Both the position numbers and the translations under genes were made by a program. From Acidobacteriota bacterium (GTDB lineage Bacteria; Acidobacteriota; Vicinamibacteria; Vicinamibacterales; Vicinamibacteraceae), in the NCBI GenBank assembly GCA_013695405.1, contig JACDAO010000829.1, forward strand, positions 1 through 15,847: a stretch of 15,847 nucleotides of DNA. Direction: 5' to 3'. Each line of letters opens with the position of its first letter. Position 1 is the first letter of the stretch. Under the pieces are notes generated by a model. The model had not been told where the DNA came from. It was given only the letters and a program-made list of their open reading frames with translations, and ran no database searches. This document shows, one piece after another, positions 1-6,682 of the stretch.

Positions 1-590
1 AGCATCGCCAGCGCCGCGACGGCGACGGCGATTGCGAGCACGGCCGAACCAAGCGCGCCACGTTGCGAGAAGTCGAGCGCCGACAGCCGCGCCCCGGCCG
101 CCACCGCCACCGCCGTGCGCGGCGCCAGCCCGATGACGGTGCCGGCCATGTACGGCCCGATCGGCACGCGGGCCCCGGCCATCACCATGTTCGCGAGTGC
201 GAACGGGCTGTTGGGCGGGATGCGCACCAGGGTCACGACCAGCAGCGACTTCCACGCCGAACGCCCGACCAGCCCGTGACGGACGGCGCGCCAGCGCGGG
301 CGTTCCGCGAGCAGTTGGTCGACATGACCGGCGGCCGTACGGCCGGCCCAGGCGTAGTTGATGACCGCGGCGATCAGGAAGCCGAGCAGCGCGGCGGGCA
401 GGCCCTGCCAGTCGCCGAAGGCCCAGCCGCCGAGCAGTGCCGCCGCATAGGTCGGCAGCAGCGCGAAGCCCCCGAGCAGTCCGAACCCGCCGACGTACAC
501 CGCCAGACCGGTCGTGCCGAGTGCCCGGAGCCACGGCGCCAGCGTCGTCAGGTAGCCGAGCAGCAGCACCGAGCCGAGCGGCGGCAGCAC
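1..590 (-). CDS. TVP38/TMEM64-type VTT-domain membrane protein (3' end off the left edge)
   Basis: The minus-strand frame encodes a polytopic inner-membrane protein of the VTT (SNARE-associated, PF09335) superfamily, the group shared by TVP38/TMEM64 and DedA proteins, which are linked to lipid scrambling or transport. The diagnostic stretch is LVVTLVRIPPNSPFALANMV (about 181-242), matching the conserved R-x-P-x-x-P-F-xx-x-N block. It is preceded by a hydrophobic LLPTYAAALLGGWAFG segment and followed by GxxxGLAPRTAVAV and another membrane helix that leaves the window. The first conventional start in frame is GTG at 588-590. However, the open frame continues upstream with plausible Arg-rich sequence (RRLAPLAIVS), so the true start may be a rare codon such as CTG at 654-656. 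It lies directly downstream of the DedA gene on the same strand, probably in one transcript. Family is firm; the start is uncertain. Confidence 0.8.
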   Translation of the reverse strand, partial: MLPPLGSVLLLGYLTTLAPWLRALGTTGLAVYVGGFGLLGGFALLPTYAAALLGGWAFGDWQGLPAALLGFLIAAVINYAWAGRTAAGHVDQLLAERPRWRAVRHGLVGRSAWKSLLVVTLVRIPPNSPFALANMVMAGARVPIGPYMAGTVIGLAPRTAVAVAAGARLSALDFSQRGALGSAVLAIAVAVAALAM

Positions 591-672
591 CAGCGAGACG
601 ATCGCCAGCGGCGCCAGACGTCGCGTGGCGTGGCTGACGCGTTGATCAGACGTCAGCTCCGCAGTCGGTGGG

Positions 673-1332
673 CTAGGCGCGCCCAGTGGAGACCCTCCAC
701 CGCTTGAACAACTCCCACAGCAACGGCAGCACCGAGAGCAGCACCACCACGATGATGACGTGATGGATCCGCGAGGCGAGCGGGCTGAGTCCGAGCATGT
801 AGCCGATCCAGAGCAGGCTGGTGACCCACAACACGCCACCGACCACGTTGTAGGCGACGAAGCTGCGATACGGCATCTGCGCGACGCCGGCGATGAACGG
901 CACGAACGTCCGCATCACCGGCACGAAGCGCGCGATGATCAGCGAGCGGCCGCCCTTGTTGGCGTACAGCTCCTGCGCTTCGTACAGGTATTTCTTCTTG
1001 AAGAACCGGCCGTCAGGCCGGCTGTAAATCGCCCGTCCGGCGCGGTGACCGAGGCCGTAGCCGACTTGATCGCCAATCACTGCCGCTGCCACCAGCAGCA
1101 GGTTGGTCAGCCAGATGTTCAACGGGGGCAGCCCCGGGAAGGCGCCCGAACAGACCACACCGGCCGTCACGAGCAGCGAGTCACCAGGCAGGAAGAAGCC
1201 AGCCAGCAGACCGGTTTCCGCGAAGACGATCGCGACCAGGATGCTGAGGCCGCCCCAGGCGATCAGCGCGCGAACGCCTTCGTCGCTGTGCAGCGTGCGG
1301 ATCCAGTCAAGGAGATTGGTCAGGAAGTCCAT
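673..1332 (-). CDS. DedA family inner-membrane protein
   Basis: A 219-residue polytopic membrane protein of the DedA family (PF09335). Members of this family act in membrane homeostasis, and some flip undecaprenyl phosphate or phospholipids across the cytoplasmic membrane. Visible hallmarks are the acidic re-entrant motif FAETGLLAGFFLPGDSLL (residues 37-54), GDQVGYGLGHRAG (87-99) and the basic block RFVPVMRTFVPFIAG (135-149), which holds the conserved Arg-x-x-x-Pro pattern. Two C-terminal membrane helices follow, and the tail is basic. The start is ATG at 1330-1332, giving MDFLTNLLDW. The frame is open a further 37 codons upstream, but that extension is Pro/Arg/Ser-rich with no membrane character, so it was excluded. 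No clear Shine-Dalgarno precedes the ATG. A possible promoter lies at 1422-1450, and a second VTT protein follows on the same strand. Confidence 0.9.
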   Translation of the reverse strand: MDFLTNLLDWIRTLHSDEGVRALIAWGGLSILVAIVFAETGLLAGFFLPGDSLLVTAGVVCSGAFPGLPPLNIWLTNLLLVAAAVIGDQVGYGLGHRAGRAIYSRPDGRFFKKKYLYEAQELYANKGGRSLIIARFVPVMRTFVPFIAGVAQMPYRSFVAYNVVGGVLWVTSLLWIGYMLGLSPLASRIHHVIIVVVLLSVLPLLWELFKRWRVSTGRA

Positions 1333-1376
1333 ACAGCGGCAGGGGAGGGCTCGGACGCTCGAGGCGCAGAAAGAGG

Positions 1377-1390
1377 GTGGCGGCCGCCAC
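1377..1390. repeat. Perfect 14-bp palindrome in the divergent intergenic region
   Basis: GTGGCGGCCGCCAC reads identically on both strands. It sits between the dedA start (1332) and the helical-protein start (1502), downstream of the putative dedA promoter and therefore in the predicted dedA leader. It could be a regulator operator or fold in the leader RNA. In GC-rich DNA a chance palindrome of this size is possible, so function is unproven. Confidence 0.35.
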
Positions 1391-1421
1391 ACGGGCGAGC
1401 CGGTTCGGACGGCGACCTCCA

Positions 1422-1450
1422 AGGATACGGGGCGCGCCGCCAAACACCAA
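1422..1450 (-). promoter_or_regulatory. Putative sigma-70-type promoter for the dedA/VTT operon
   Basis: Read on the minus strand, TTGGTG (1450-1445) is separated by exactly 17 bases from TATCCT (1427-1422). These match TTGACA at 3 of 6 and TATAAT at 4 of 6 positions. Transcription would start near 1415, about 80 bases before the dedA ATG, leaving a leader that contains the 1377-1390 palindrome. The spacing is ideal, but the hexamers are only moderate. Confidence 0.35.
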
Positions 1451-1474
1451 CCAGCGCGCCCGCGACCGCTGCGT

Positions 1475-1480
1475 TAACAT
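1475..1480 (+). promoter_or_regulatory. Putative -10 box (TAACAT) for the helical protein/glycosyltransferase pair
   Basis: TAACAT lies 21 bases before the GTG start at 1502. Transcription from about 1487 would leave a short leader carrying the purine run AGGGA (1491-1495), a fair ribosome-binding site 6 bases from GTG. No convincing -35 is present at the expected distance. The identical hexamer stands before the amidase gene at 13285-13290. Confidence 0.35.
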
Positions 1481-1501
1481 GGCGCCTCTCAGGGACTTGC
1501 C

Positions 1502-1984
1502 GTGACCACCGCCGAGACGCCGCAGCCCATCGACGTGCAGGACGTGATGGCCGAGGTCCGCGCCCGCGTCAGGGCCGACGTGCGTGCCCGGCTGGTGCGC
1601 AGCGGCGCCACCGAGTTCGGCGACGAGGCGGTCTTCCGCGCTGCCGAACAGCTGCTGCTCGACGCCCTGACCCGCCGCGACCGGGCCCGGTTGCTGCTGC
1701 CCGAGCTGCTCGACGACGAAGACGACTGGCGTGTCGATCCGTCGCTGCGCCTGGCCAGCCATCGCCCGATTGCCGGCCGGCTGATCGTCTGGCTCAAGCA
1801 GACGGTGATGCTGCCGGTGACGCGTTGGCTGTACGACTACAGCCGCGAGAACTTCGCGCGTCAGGAGCGGCTCAACTTCGTGTTGATGGCCTGCGTGCAG
1901 CAACTGGCGGTGGAAAACGCCAGGCTGGCGGCCCGCCTGGCCGACCGCGAACACGACGGGTCTGGCGGGGAAGGCCCCGCGTGA
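1502..1984 (+). CDS. Small helical protein coupled to a glycosyltransferase
   Basis: A 160-residue soluble-looking protein with no named family that I can assign. It is strongly helical. Residues 12-65 form an Arg/Ala-rich amphipathic region. Residues 85-125 (SHRPIAGRLIVWLKQ, then PVTRWLYDYSRENFARQERLN) resemble the short helical segments often found at the N-terminus of, or beside, bacterial surface-polysaccharide glycosyltransferases and methyltransferases. Residues 125-150 (QQLAVENARLAARLADRE) look like a coiled coil. There is no signal peptide, and IVWLKQTVMLPVTRWL could be a membrane-surface helix. The start is GTG at 1502, with AGGGA at 1491-1495. Its TGA overlaps the glycosyltransferase GTG in a GTGA arrangement, so the two are probably translated together. 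A scaffold or membrane-docking partner for that enzyme is an inference. Confidence 0.75.
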   Translation: MTTAETPQPIDVQDVMAEVRARVRADVRARLVRSGATEFGDEAVFRAAEQLLLDALTRRDRARLLLPELLDDEDDWRVDPSLRLASHRPIAGRLIVWLKQTVMLPVTRWLYDYSRENFARQERLNFVLMACVQQLAVENARLAARLADREHDGSGGEGPA

Positions 1985-3159
1985 AGCTGGCCTGCGTCGT
2001 CCAGCGCTACGGCGACGAGGTCACCGGTGGTGCCGAAGCGCATTGCCGCGCGATTGCCGAGCGGCTCGCCGAGACGCACGACGTCACCGTCCTGACCAGT
2101 TGCGCCCGCGACTACCTGACCTGGCGGAACGCCTACCCGGCCGGCCACAGCCAGATCGGACCGGTCTCGGTCAAGCGGTTCACCGTGGATCGCCCGCGCC
2201 ACCTGCACCGCTTCGCCGACCTCAGTCACGAGGTGTTCGCCCGGCGTTCGTCGCTCGACCGGCAGCGCGCCTGGTTCGAGGAGAACGGGCCGGTTGTGCC
2301 GGCCCTGCTCGATCACCTCCGGACCGACGGCGCCAGCTACGATCTGGTTCTGTTCTGGTCCTATCGCTATTACCCGAGCTTCTTCGGACTGCCGCTGGTG
2401 CGCGACCGTGCGGTGCTGGTGCCGACCGCCGAGGAGGATCCGCTGATCTGGCTCGACGTCCTCGGCGACTTCTTCACCGTGCCGGCCGCGTACGTGTTCC
2501 TGACCGAGGAGGAACGCGCGCTGGTTGCCAGCCGGGCCCGCGCGCCGCTGCCGCCGTCGTGCGTGATCGGGTCGGGCCTGCCGCCCGCCGCGCTGCCGCA
2601 CCCGGAGTTGCGCGGCCAGCTCGAGAACCTGGGCGTCACCTTTCCGTACGCGCTCTACCTGGGTCGGGTCGAGAAGAACAAGGGCTGCGAGACCCTGTTC
2701 CGGCACTACCAGCAGTACGTCGAGCGCGGCCGCCCGCCGCTGCCGCTGGTGCTCGCCGGGCCAGAGTTCATGGAGGTGCCCAGCCATCCGCAGATCAGAC
2801 CGCTTGGTTTCGTCCCCGAGCACCTGCGCGAGACCCTGCTCGGAAGCGCACGGACACTGATCATGCCGTCGCCATACGAGAGTCTCAGCCTGGTGCTGCT
2901 CGAGGCGTGGAACCATGGCGTCCCGGCGCTGGTCAACGGCGGCTGCAAGGTCCTCAAGGGCCAGACGCTGCGCGCCAACGGCGGGCTCTACTATCACCAC
3001 GCCAACGAGTTCGTCGAGGCGTTGACGCTGCTCGCCACCGACGAGCCGCTGTCGGTCCGCCTCGGCGCACAGGGCCGCGCCTACGTCGAGACCTGGTATC
3101 GCTGGCCGCGGGTGATGGCGACGCTCGAGCCATTCCTGCGATCGGTCGTCGACGCGTGA
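1981..3159 (+). CDS. GT4-type glycosyltransferase
   Basis: A 392-residue GT-B-fold glycosyltransferase of the GT4 kind (Glycos_transf_1), expected to transfer a sugar from a nucleotide-sugar donor to a cell-surface glycan or lipid acceptor in the cytoplasm. The N-terminal acceptor half carries the glycine-rich loop VTGGAEAHCRAIAERLA (14-30). The C-terminal donor half has YLGRVEKNKGCETLF (226-240), a Gly-rich turn, and MPSPYESLSLVLLEAW (295-310) with the E-x7-E pair at Glu300 and Glu308. GVPALVNGGC follows. Length is normal for the family. The GTG start at 1981 overlaps the stop of the preceding helical protein by 4 bases. No polysaccharide cluster is visible downstream; a weak hairpin follows at 3203-3216. 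Donor and acceptor cannot be read from the sequence. Confidence 0.88.
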   Translation: MKLACVVQRYGDEVTGGAEAHCRAIAERLAETHDVTVLTSCARDYLTWRNAYPAGHSQIGPVSVKRFTVDRPRHLHRFADLSHEVFARRSSLDRQRAWFEENGPVVPALLDHLRTDGASYDLVLFWSYRYYPSFFGLPLVRDRAVLVPTAEEDPLIWLDVLGDFFTVPAAYVFLTEEERALVASRARAPLPPSCVIGSGLPPAALPHPELRGQLENLGVTFPYALYLGRVEKNKGCETLFRHYQQYVERGRPPLPLVLAGPEFMEVPSHPQIRPLGFVPEHLRETLLGSARTLIMPSPYESLSLVLLEAWNHGVPALVNGGCKVLKGQTLRANGGLYYHHANEFVEALTLLATDEPLSVRLGAQGRAYVETWYRWPRVMATLEPFLRSVVDA

Positions 3160-3202
3160 CGCAGGCCGCTGCGTCCTCATTCGTACGGCCGCCGCTGAGC
3201 GA

Positions 3203-3216
3203 GCGGGTCTACCCGC
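3203..3216 (+). terminator. Short GC hairpin after the glycosyltransferase gene
   Basis: GCGGG-TCTA-CCCGC forms a 5-bp perfect stem with a four-base loop, 43 bases after the stop. No U-tract follows, so it is at best a weak or factor-assisted terminator. The remainder of the 237-base gap (3160-3396) shows nothing coding. It contains two CGTACG palindromes and the -10 box of the next gene. Confidence 0.25.
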
Positions 3217-3383
3217 CCGGACATCGCCCGACGCCACGATCAGCAAGGCCGGTGACCTGTACAACCGGGCCCGGCTGACGCCCACCGTTCGTACGATCTT
3301 CGGTCGCTGGCTGGCGTGGCGACGGTGACCGCTGGCCTGGCGCGCGTCGCGGCTGGCGCGGCGCCCTGGCCGGGGCGCGCGTC

Positions 3384-3389
3384 TATACT
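3384..3389 (+). promoter_or_regulatory. Putative -10 box (TATACT) 7 bases before the lyase start codon
   Basis: TATACT matches TATAAT at 5 of 6 positions and is followed by 7 bases (3390-3396) and then GTG at 3397. A start site the usual 6-8 bases downstream would fall on the start codon itself, predicting a leaderless mRNA. No Shine-Dalgarno is present between the box and the GTG. No good -35 is visible. Confidence 0.5.
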
Positions 3390-3396
3390 TCCTGGC

Positions 3397-4854
3397 GTGT
3401 CCTCGTTTGCCCCGGAGTACGTGGCGCTGGTCCTGAACGACGTCTTCGAGGATGCCAAGCGCCTGTTCCTGTCGCAGCTTCGCGCCATCGATTACGCCCA
3501 CCTCGTCATGCTCACCGAGCAGGGCATCGTTCCCGTCGACGCGGCACGCCTGCTCAGAACCGGGCTCGATCGAATCGACGAGGATGCGGTGCGCCTGGTG
3601 ACCTACGACGGCACCTACGAGGACCTGTTCTTCTACCTCGAGCAGGTGCTGACCGACGCCTGCGGGCACGAGGTCGCGGGCCGGCTCCACACCGCGCGTA
3701 GCCGAAACGACATCGACATGACGATGTACCGGATGCGGTTGCGGGACGCGGTGGTCGACACCGCGGTGGCGGTCGAGGAGTTGGTCACCGCGCTGGTCGA
3801 CCTGGCGGGGCGACACCTGCACTCCGTGTTCGCCGCACACACACATACCCAGCCGGCCCAGCCAAGCACCGTGGCGCACTACCTGCTGGCGATGATCGAG
3901 CAACTGGCCCGCGACCACGCGCGCCTGCGCGCCGCGTACGCCAGCGTCAACCGCAACCCGCTCGGCGCATGCGCGATCACCGGCACCGGCTTCCCGATCG
4001 ACCGCGACCGCACCAGCGCCCTGCTCGGCTTCGATGGCCCGACCGGGAACACCTACGGGAGCATCGCCACCGTCGACTACCTGCTCGAGGCGGTCGGCGC
4101 GCTGGCGGTGACGCTGGTCGGCCTGGGGCGCTTCGTCCAGGACCTGATGCTGTGGTGCACCGCCGAATTCGGCTACCTGCGGTTGTCGGATGGCTACGTG
4201 CAGTGCAGCAGCATCATGCCGCAGAAGCGCAATCCGGTCGCGCTCGAGCATGCGCGGGCGCTCGGCAGCAAGGCGCTGGGACAGGCCCAGGGCGTGACGC
4301 TGGCCGTGCACAACACCCCGTTCGGCGACATCGTCGATACCGAAGACGACCTGCAGCCGCTGGTGGCCAACGCGTTCCGTGATGGCATCCGGGCGATCCG
4401 GCTGGTGGCCGGGGCGATGTCGCAGGCCACCTTCGACGTCGAGAAGATGGCCTCGCGTGCGGCCGCTGGTGGCACCACGGTGACTGAGCTCGCCGATACG
4501 CTGGCGCGCAGCCATGCGCTGCCGTTCCGGGTCAGTCACGAGATTGCCGCGCACTTCGTCGCCGAACGGCGGCGCCTGCCGGCCGGAACGCTGGTCGATG
4601 CGTTGGCCGCGGCCACCATGGCGGTGCTCGGCCGGACGTTGCCCTACACCGAAGCTGACTTGCAGGAGATGCTCGAGGCGCGGTACTTCATCGAGGTGCG
4701 GCAGACCTTGGGTGGGCCTGCCCCGGCGCGCACCAGCGCGGCGCTCGCTGACGCGACTCGTGCGCTGACCGCTGACTGCGCCTGGTCGGCCGGAGTCCGC
4801 CGCGACCTGCTCGAGGCGACGGTCCGCCGCCGCGCGGCAGTGGAGGCCCTGTGA
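3397..4854 (+). CDS. Argininosuccinate lyase-superfamily (ArgH-like) lyase
   Basis: A 485-residue cytoplasmic enzyme of the fumarase/aspartase superfamily, closest to argininosuccinate lyase, which removes fumarate from an N-succinyl compound by beta-elimination. Shared marks are RLHTARSRND (96-105), the base-bearing AHTHTQPAQP (147-156), NPLGACAITGTGFPIDRDR (187-205) and the mobile loop SSIMPQKRNP (271-280). Several usual ArgH features differ: the N-terminal WGGRF block is absent, RSRNDQ is RSRNDI, the E-D-V-H-M-N-I-E segment reads EDLFFYLE, and NSLDAVSDRDF is replaced by NTYGSIATVDY. The substrate may therefore not be argininosuccinate. The GTG start at 3397 was chosen because a TATACT box sits 7 bases upstream and the possible 27-residue extension from 3316 is low-complexity. 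Its stop overlaps a micro-ORF, and a symporter follows. No argG or other arg gene is nearby. Confidence 0.88.
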   Translation: MSSFAPEYVALVLNDVFEDAKRLFLSQLRAIDYAHLVMLTEQGIVPVDAARLLRTGLDRIDEDAVRLVTYDGTYEDLFFYLEQVLTDACGHEVAGRLHTARSRNDIDMTMYRMRLRDAVVDTAVAVEELVTALVDLAGRHLHSVFAAHTHTQPAQPSTVAHYLLAMIEQLARDHARLRAAYASVNRNPLGACAITGTGFPIDRDRTSALLGFDGPTGNTYGSIATVDYLLEAVGALAVTLVGLGRFVQDLMLWCTAEFGYLRLSDGYVQCSSIMPQKRNPVALEHARALGSKALGQAQGVTLAVHNTPFGDIVDTEDDLQPLVANAFRDGIRAIRLVAGAMSQATFDVEKMASRAAAGGTTVTELADTLARSHALPFRVSHEIAAHFVAERRRLPAGTLVDALAAATMAVLGRTLPYTEADLQEMLEARYFIEVRQTLGGPAPARTSAALADATRALTADCAWSAGVRRDLLEATVRRRAAVEAL

Positions 4855-4970
4855 CGACCGACGACGCGGTCACGGCGTCACCGCGGTGGCGTGCGCCGCT
4901 GCAGGTGGTGCTGGTCGAGATACTCACTCTGCTGGCGTTGTTCGGCGTGCAGCAGTACTTCGCGCCGTAG
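4851..4970 (+). CDS. 39-residue single-pass membrane micro-protein
   Basis: An open frame of 39 codons starts at GTG 4851, overlapping the lyase stop as GTGA, and ends at TAG 4968-4970, 11 bases before the symporter ATG. The product has a short polar N-terminus (TTDDAVTASPRWR), then one membrane helix of about 20 residues (residues 18-37, LQVVLVEILTLLALFGVQQY) and ends FAP. The Arg/Trp cluster before the helix suggests the N-terminus stays in the cytoplasm. The 4-base overlap, the tight fit in the operon and the clean TM profile argue for a real gene rather than chance. No family is recognised. A small subunit or regulator of the neighbouring symporter is the natural guess, but it is inferred from position and topology only. 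Confidence 0.6.
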   Translation: MTTDDAVTASPRWRAPLQVVLVEILTLLALFGVQQYFAP

Positions 4971-4981
4971 TCCATCCTGCC

Positions 4982-6682
4982 ATGCACCCGCTCGACTGGA
5001 CGATCATCGCGCTCTACCTGGCCTGGATCATCTGGACCGGCGTGCAGCACACCCGCGGCAGCACCGAAATCGACGGCTACTTCCTCGGCAACCGCAGCAA
5101 CCCGTGGTGGGCGGTCGGGCTGTCGGTGATGGCCACCCAGCTGAGCGCGATCACCATGGTCGGCACGACCGGCCAGGGGTATATCGACGGCCTGCGCTTC
5201 GTGCAGTTCTACTTCGGCCTGCCGCTGGCGATGGTCATCCTGTCGGTGACCGCCGTGCCGTTCTTCCATCGCGCCCGCGTCTACACCGCGTACGAATACC
5301 TCGAGCGCCGCTTCGACGTGAAGACGCGCACCCTGACCAGCGCGCTGTTCCTGGTCTCGCGCGGCTTGTCGTGCGGCACGATCATCTCGGCGCCGGCGGT
5401 GATCCTGTCGATCATCATGGGCTGGAACCTGCCGCTGACAGTGATGCTGATCGGCGTGCCGACGGCAATCTACACCATGCTCGGCGGCGTGCAGGCGGTG
5501 ACCTGGACCGACGTCAAGCAGATGTACGTCATCGTCTTCGGGCTGGTGGCGGTGATGTTCGCGGTGGTGCTCGGGCTGCCGGCCGACGTCAGTGTCGGAG
5601 ACGCGCTGCGCGTGGCCGGCGCCACCGGCCGGATGCAGGCCTTCGACTTCAGGTTCTCGCTCAACGAGACGTACACGTTCTGGTCCGGACTGATTGGCGG
5701 GTTGTTCCTGATGCTGTCGTACTTCGGCGCTGATCAGAGCCAGGTCCAGCGGTACCTCACGGCGCGGTCGGAACAGGAGGCGACCGCCTCGCTCTACATG
5801 AGCGCCTACTGGAAGATTCCGCTCCAGGTGCTGGTGCTGATGATCGGCGTCATGGTGTTCGTGTTCTATCTGTTCACCCCACCGCCAGTGCTGTTCAACC
5901 CGGTGCACGACGCGCGGGTGCGTGCCAGTACGTCGGCCGGCGCGTACGCCGAGGCCGAGCGCCAGTTCGGCGCCGCCTTCGAGAGCCGGCGCAGCGCCGC
6001 CCAGGCGCTGGCCACGGCCGACGACCCGTCGGCACGCGACCGGGCCGAGGCCGACTTCCTGCAGGCGGACGCGTCGCTGCGCCAGGTGCGAACCGAAGCG
6101 ACCGGGATCGTGCAGCGCGTCACCGGCGACCGCAACTACCGAGACGTCAACTACGTGTTCCCGACCTTCGTGACTACTCACTTGCCGATTGGCCTGATCG
6201 GCATCGTGCTGGCGGCGATCATGGCTGCTGCGATGTCGAGCATTGCCTCGGAGCTCAACGCGCTGGCCACGACCACGGTGATCGACTTCTATCGTCGGCT
6301 GGTCCGGCCCGAGGCGCCCGACGTCCACTACCTGCAGGTGTCGCGCATCGCGACCGGCTTCTGGGGATTGTTCGCGTGCGGGGTGGCGTTGTTTGCCACC
6401 AACCTCGGCTCGCTGATCGAAGTCGTCAACCGCTTCGGCTCGTTCTTCTACGGGTCGATCCTCGGCGTGTTCATGCTGGCGATGGTCACCGGGCGCACGT
6501 CGGGCACCGGTGCCTTCGTCGGCTTGATCGGCGGCATGTCGCTGGTGGCGTCGGTGGCCTTCCTGCGGCCGGACATCTCGTTCCTGTGGCACAACGTGAT
6601 CGGGGCGGTCGGCGTGGTCGTGGTCGGCCTGCTGGTCAGCGTGATCGTGCCGCGGGTCGGCGCCCCGGAGGCCGCGGCATGA
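4982..6682 (+). CDS. Solute:sodium symporter (SSS family)
   Basis: A 566-residue inner-membrane transporter of the solute:sodium symporter family (PF00474), using the Na+ gradient to import a small organic solute. About 13 membrane helices are visible. Family marks include the early IDGYFLGNRSNPWWAVGLS (30-48), TQLSAITMVG (52-61), and GGLFLMLSYFGADQSQVQRY (239-258) with the conserved DQxxVQRY. A charged, Ala-rich, coiled-coil-like insert of about 85 residues (305-390) splits the later helices, followed by MAAAMSSIASELNALATT (414-431). The start is ATG 4982 (MHPLDWTIIALYLAW), right before the first helix; an in-frame extension upstream lies in the micro-ORF and is not membrane-like. The stop overlaps the next ATG as ATGA. 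The substrate is unknown; the adjacent lyase hints at an N-succinyl or carboxylated amino compound. Confidence 0.92.
   Translation: MHPLDWTIIALYLAWIIWTGVQHTRGSTEIDGYFLGNRSNPWWAVGLSVMATQLSAITMVGTTGQGYIDGLRFVQFYFGLPLAMVILSVTAVPFFHRARVYTAYEYLERRFDVKTRTLTSALFLVSRGLSCGTIISAPAVILSIIMGWNLPLTVMLIGVPTAIYTMLGGVQAVTWTDVKQMYVIVFGLVAVMFAVVLGLPADVSVGDALRVAGATGRMQAFDFRFSLNETYTFWSGLIGGLFLMLSYFGADQSQVQRYLTARSEQEATASLYMSAYWKIPLQVLVLMIGVMVFVFYLFTPPPVLFNPVHDARVRASTSAGAYAEAERQFGAAFESRRSAAQALATADDPSARDRAEADFLQADASLRQVRTEATGIVQRVTGDRNYRDVNYVFPTFVTTHLPIGLIGIVLAAIMAAAMSSIASELNALATTTVIDFYRRLVRPEAPDVHYLQVSRIATGFWGLFACGVALFATNLGSLIEVVNRFGSFFYGSILGVFMLAMVTGRTSGTGAFVGLIGGMSLVASVAFLRPDISFLWHNVIGAVGVVVVGLLVSVIVPRVGAPEAAA

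Noticed and set aside
760..1980. In-frame 407-codon upstream extension of the glycosyltransferase
   Set aside because: It crosses the dedA and helical-protein genes in wrong frames and has non-protein-like composition. GTG 1981 gives the normal family N-terminus.
3182..3295. Two CGTACG palindromes (3182-3187 and 3290-3295) as possible paired operators
   Set aside because: They are only 6 bp, about 100 bases apart, with no shared flanks beyond two T's. Chance occurrence is likely.
3316..3396. 27-residue extension of the lyase from GTG 3316
   Set aside because: Low-complexity Ala/Gly/Pro sequence with no match to the lyase family. It would also place the TATACT box inside the gene.
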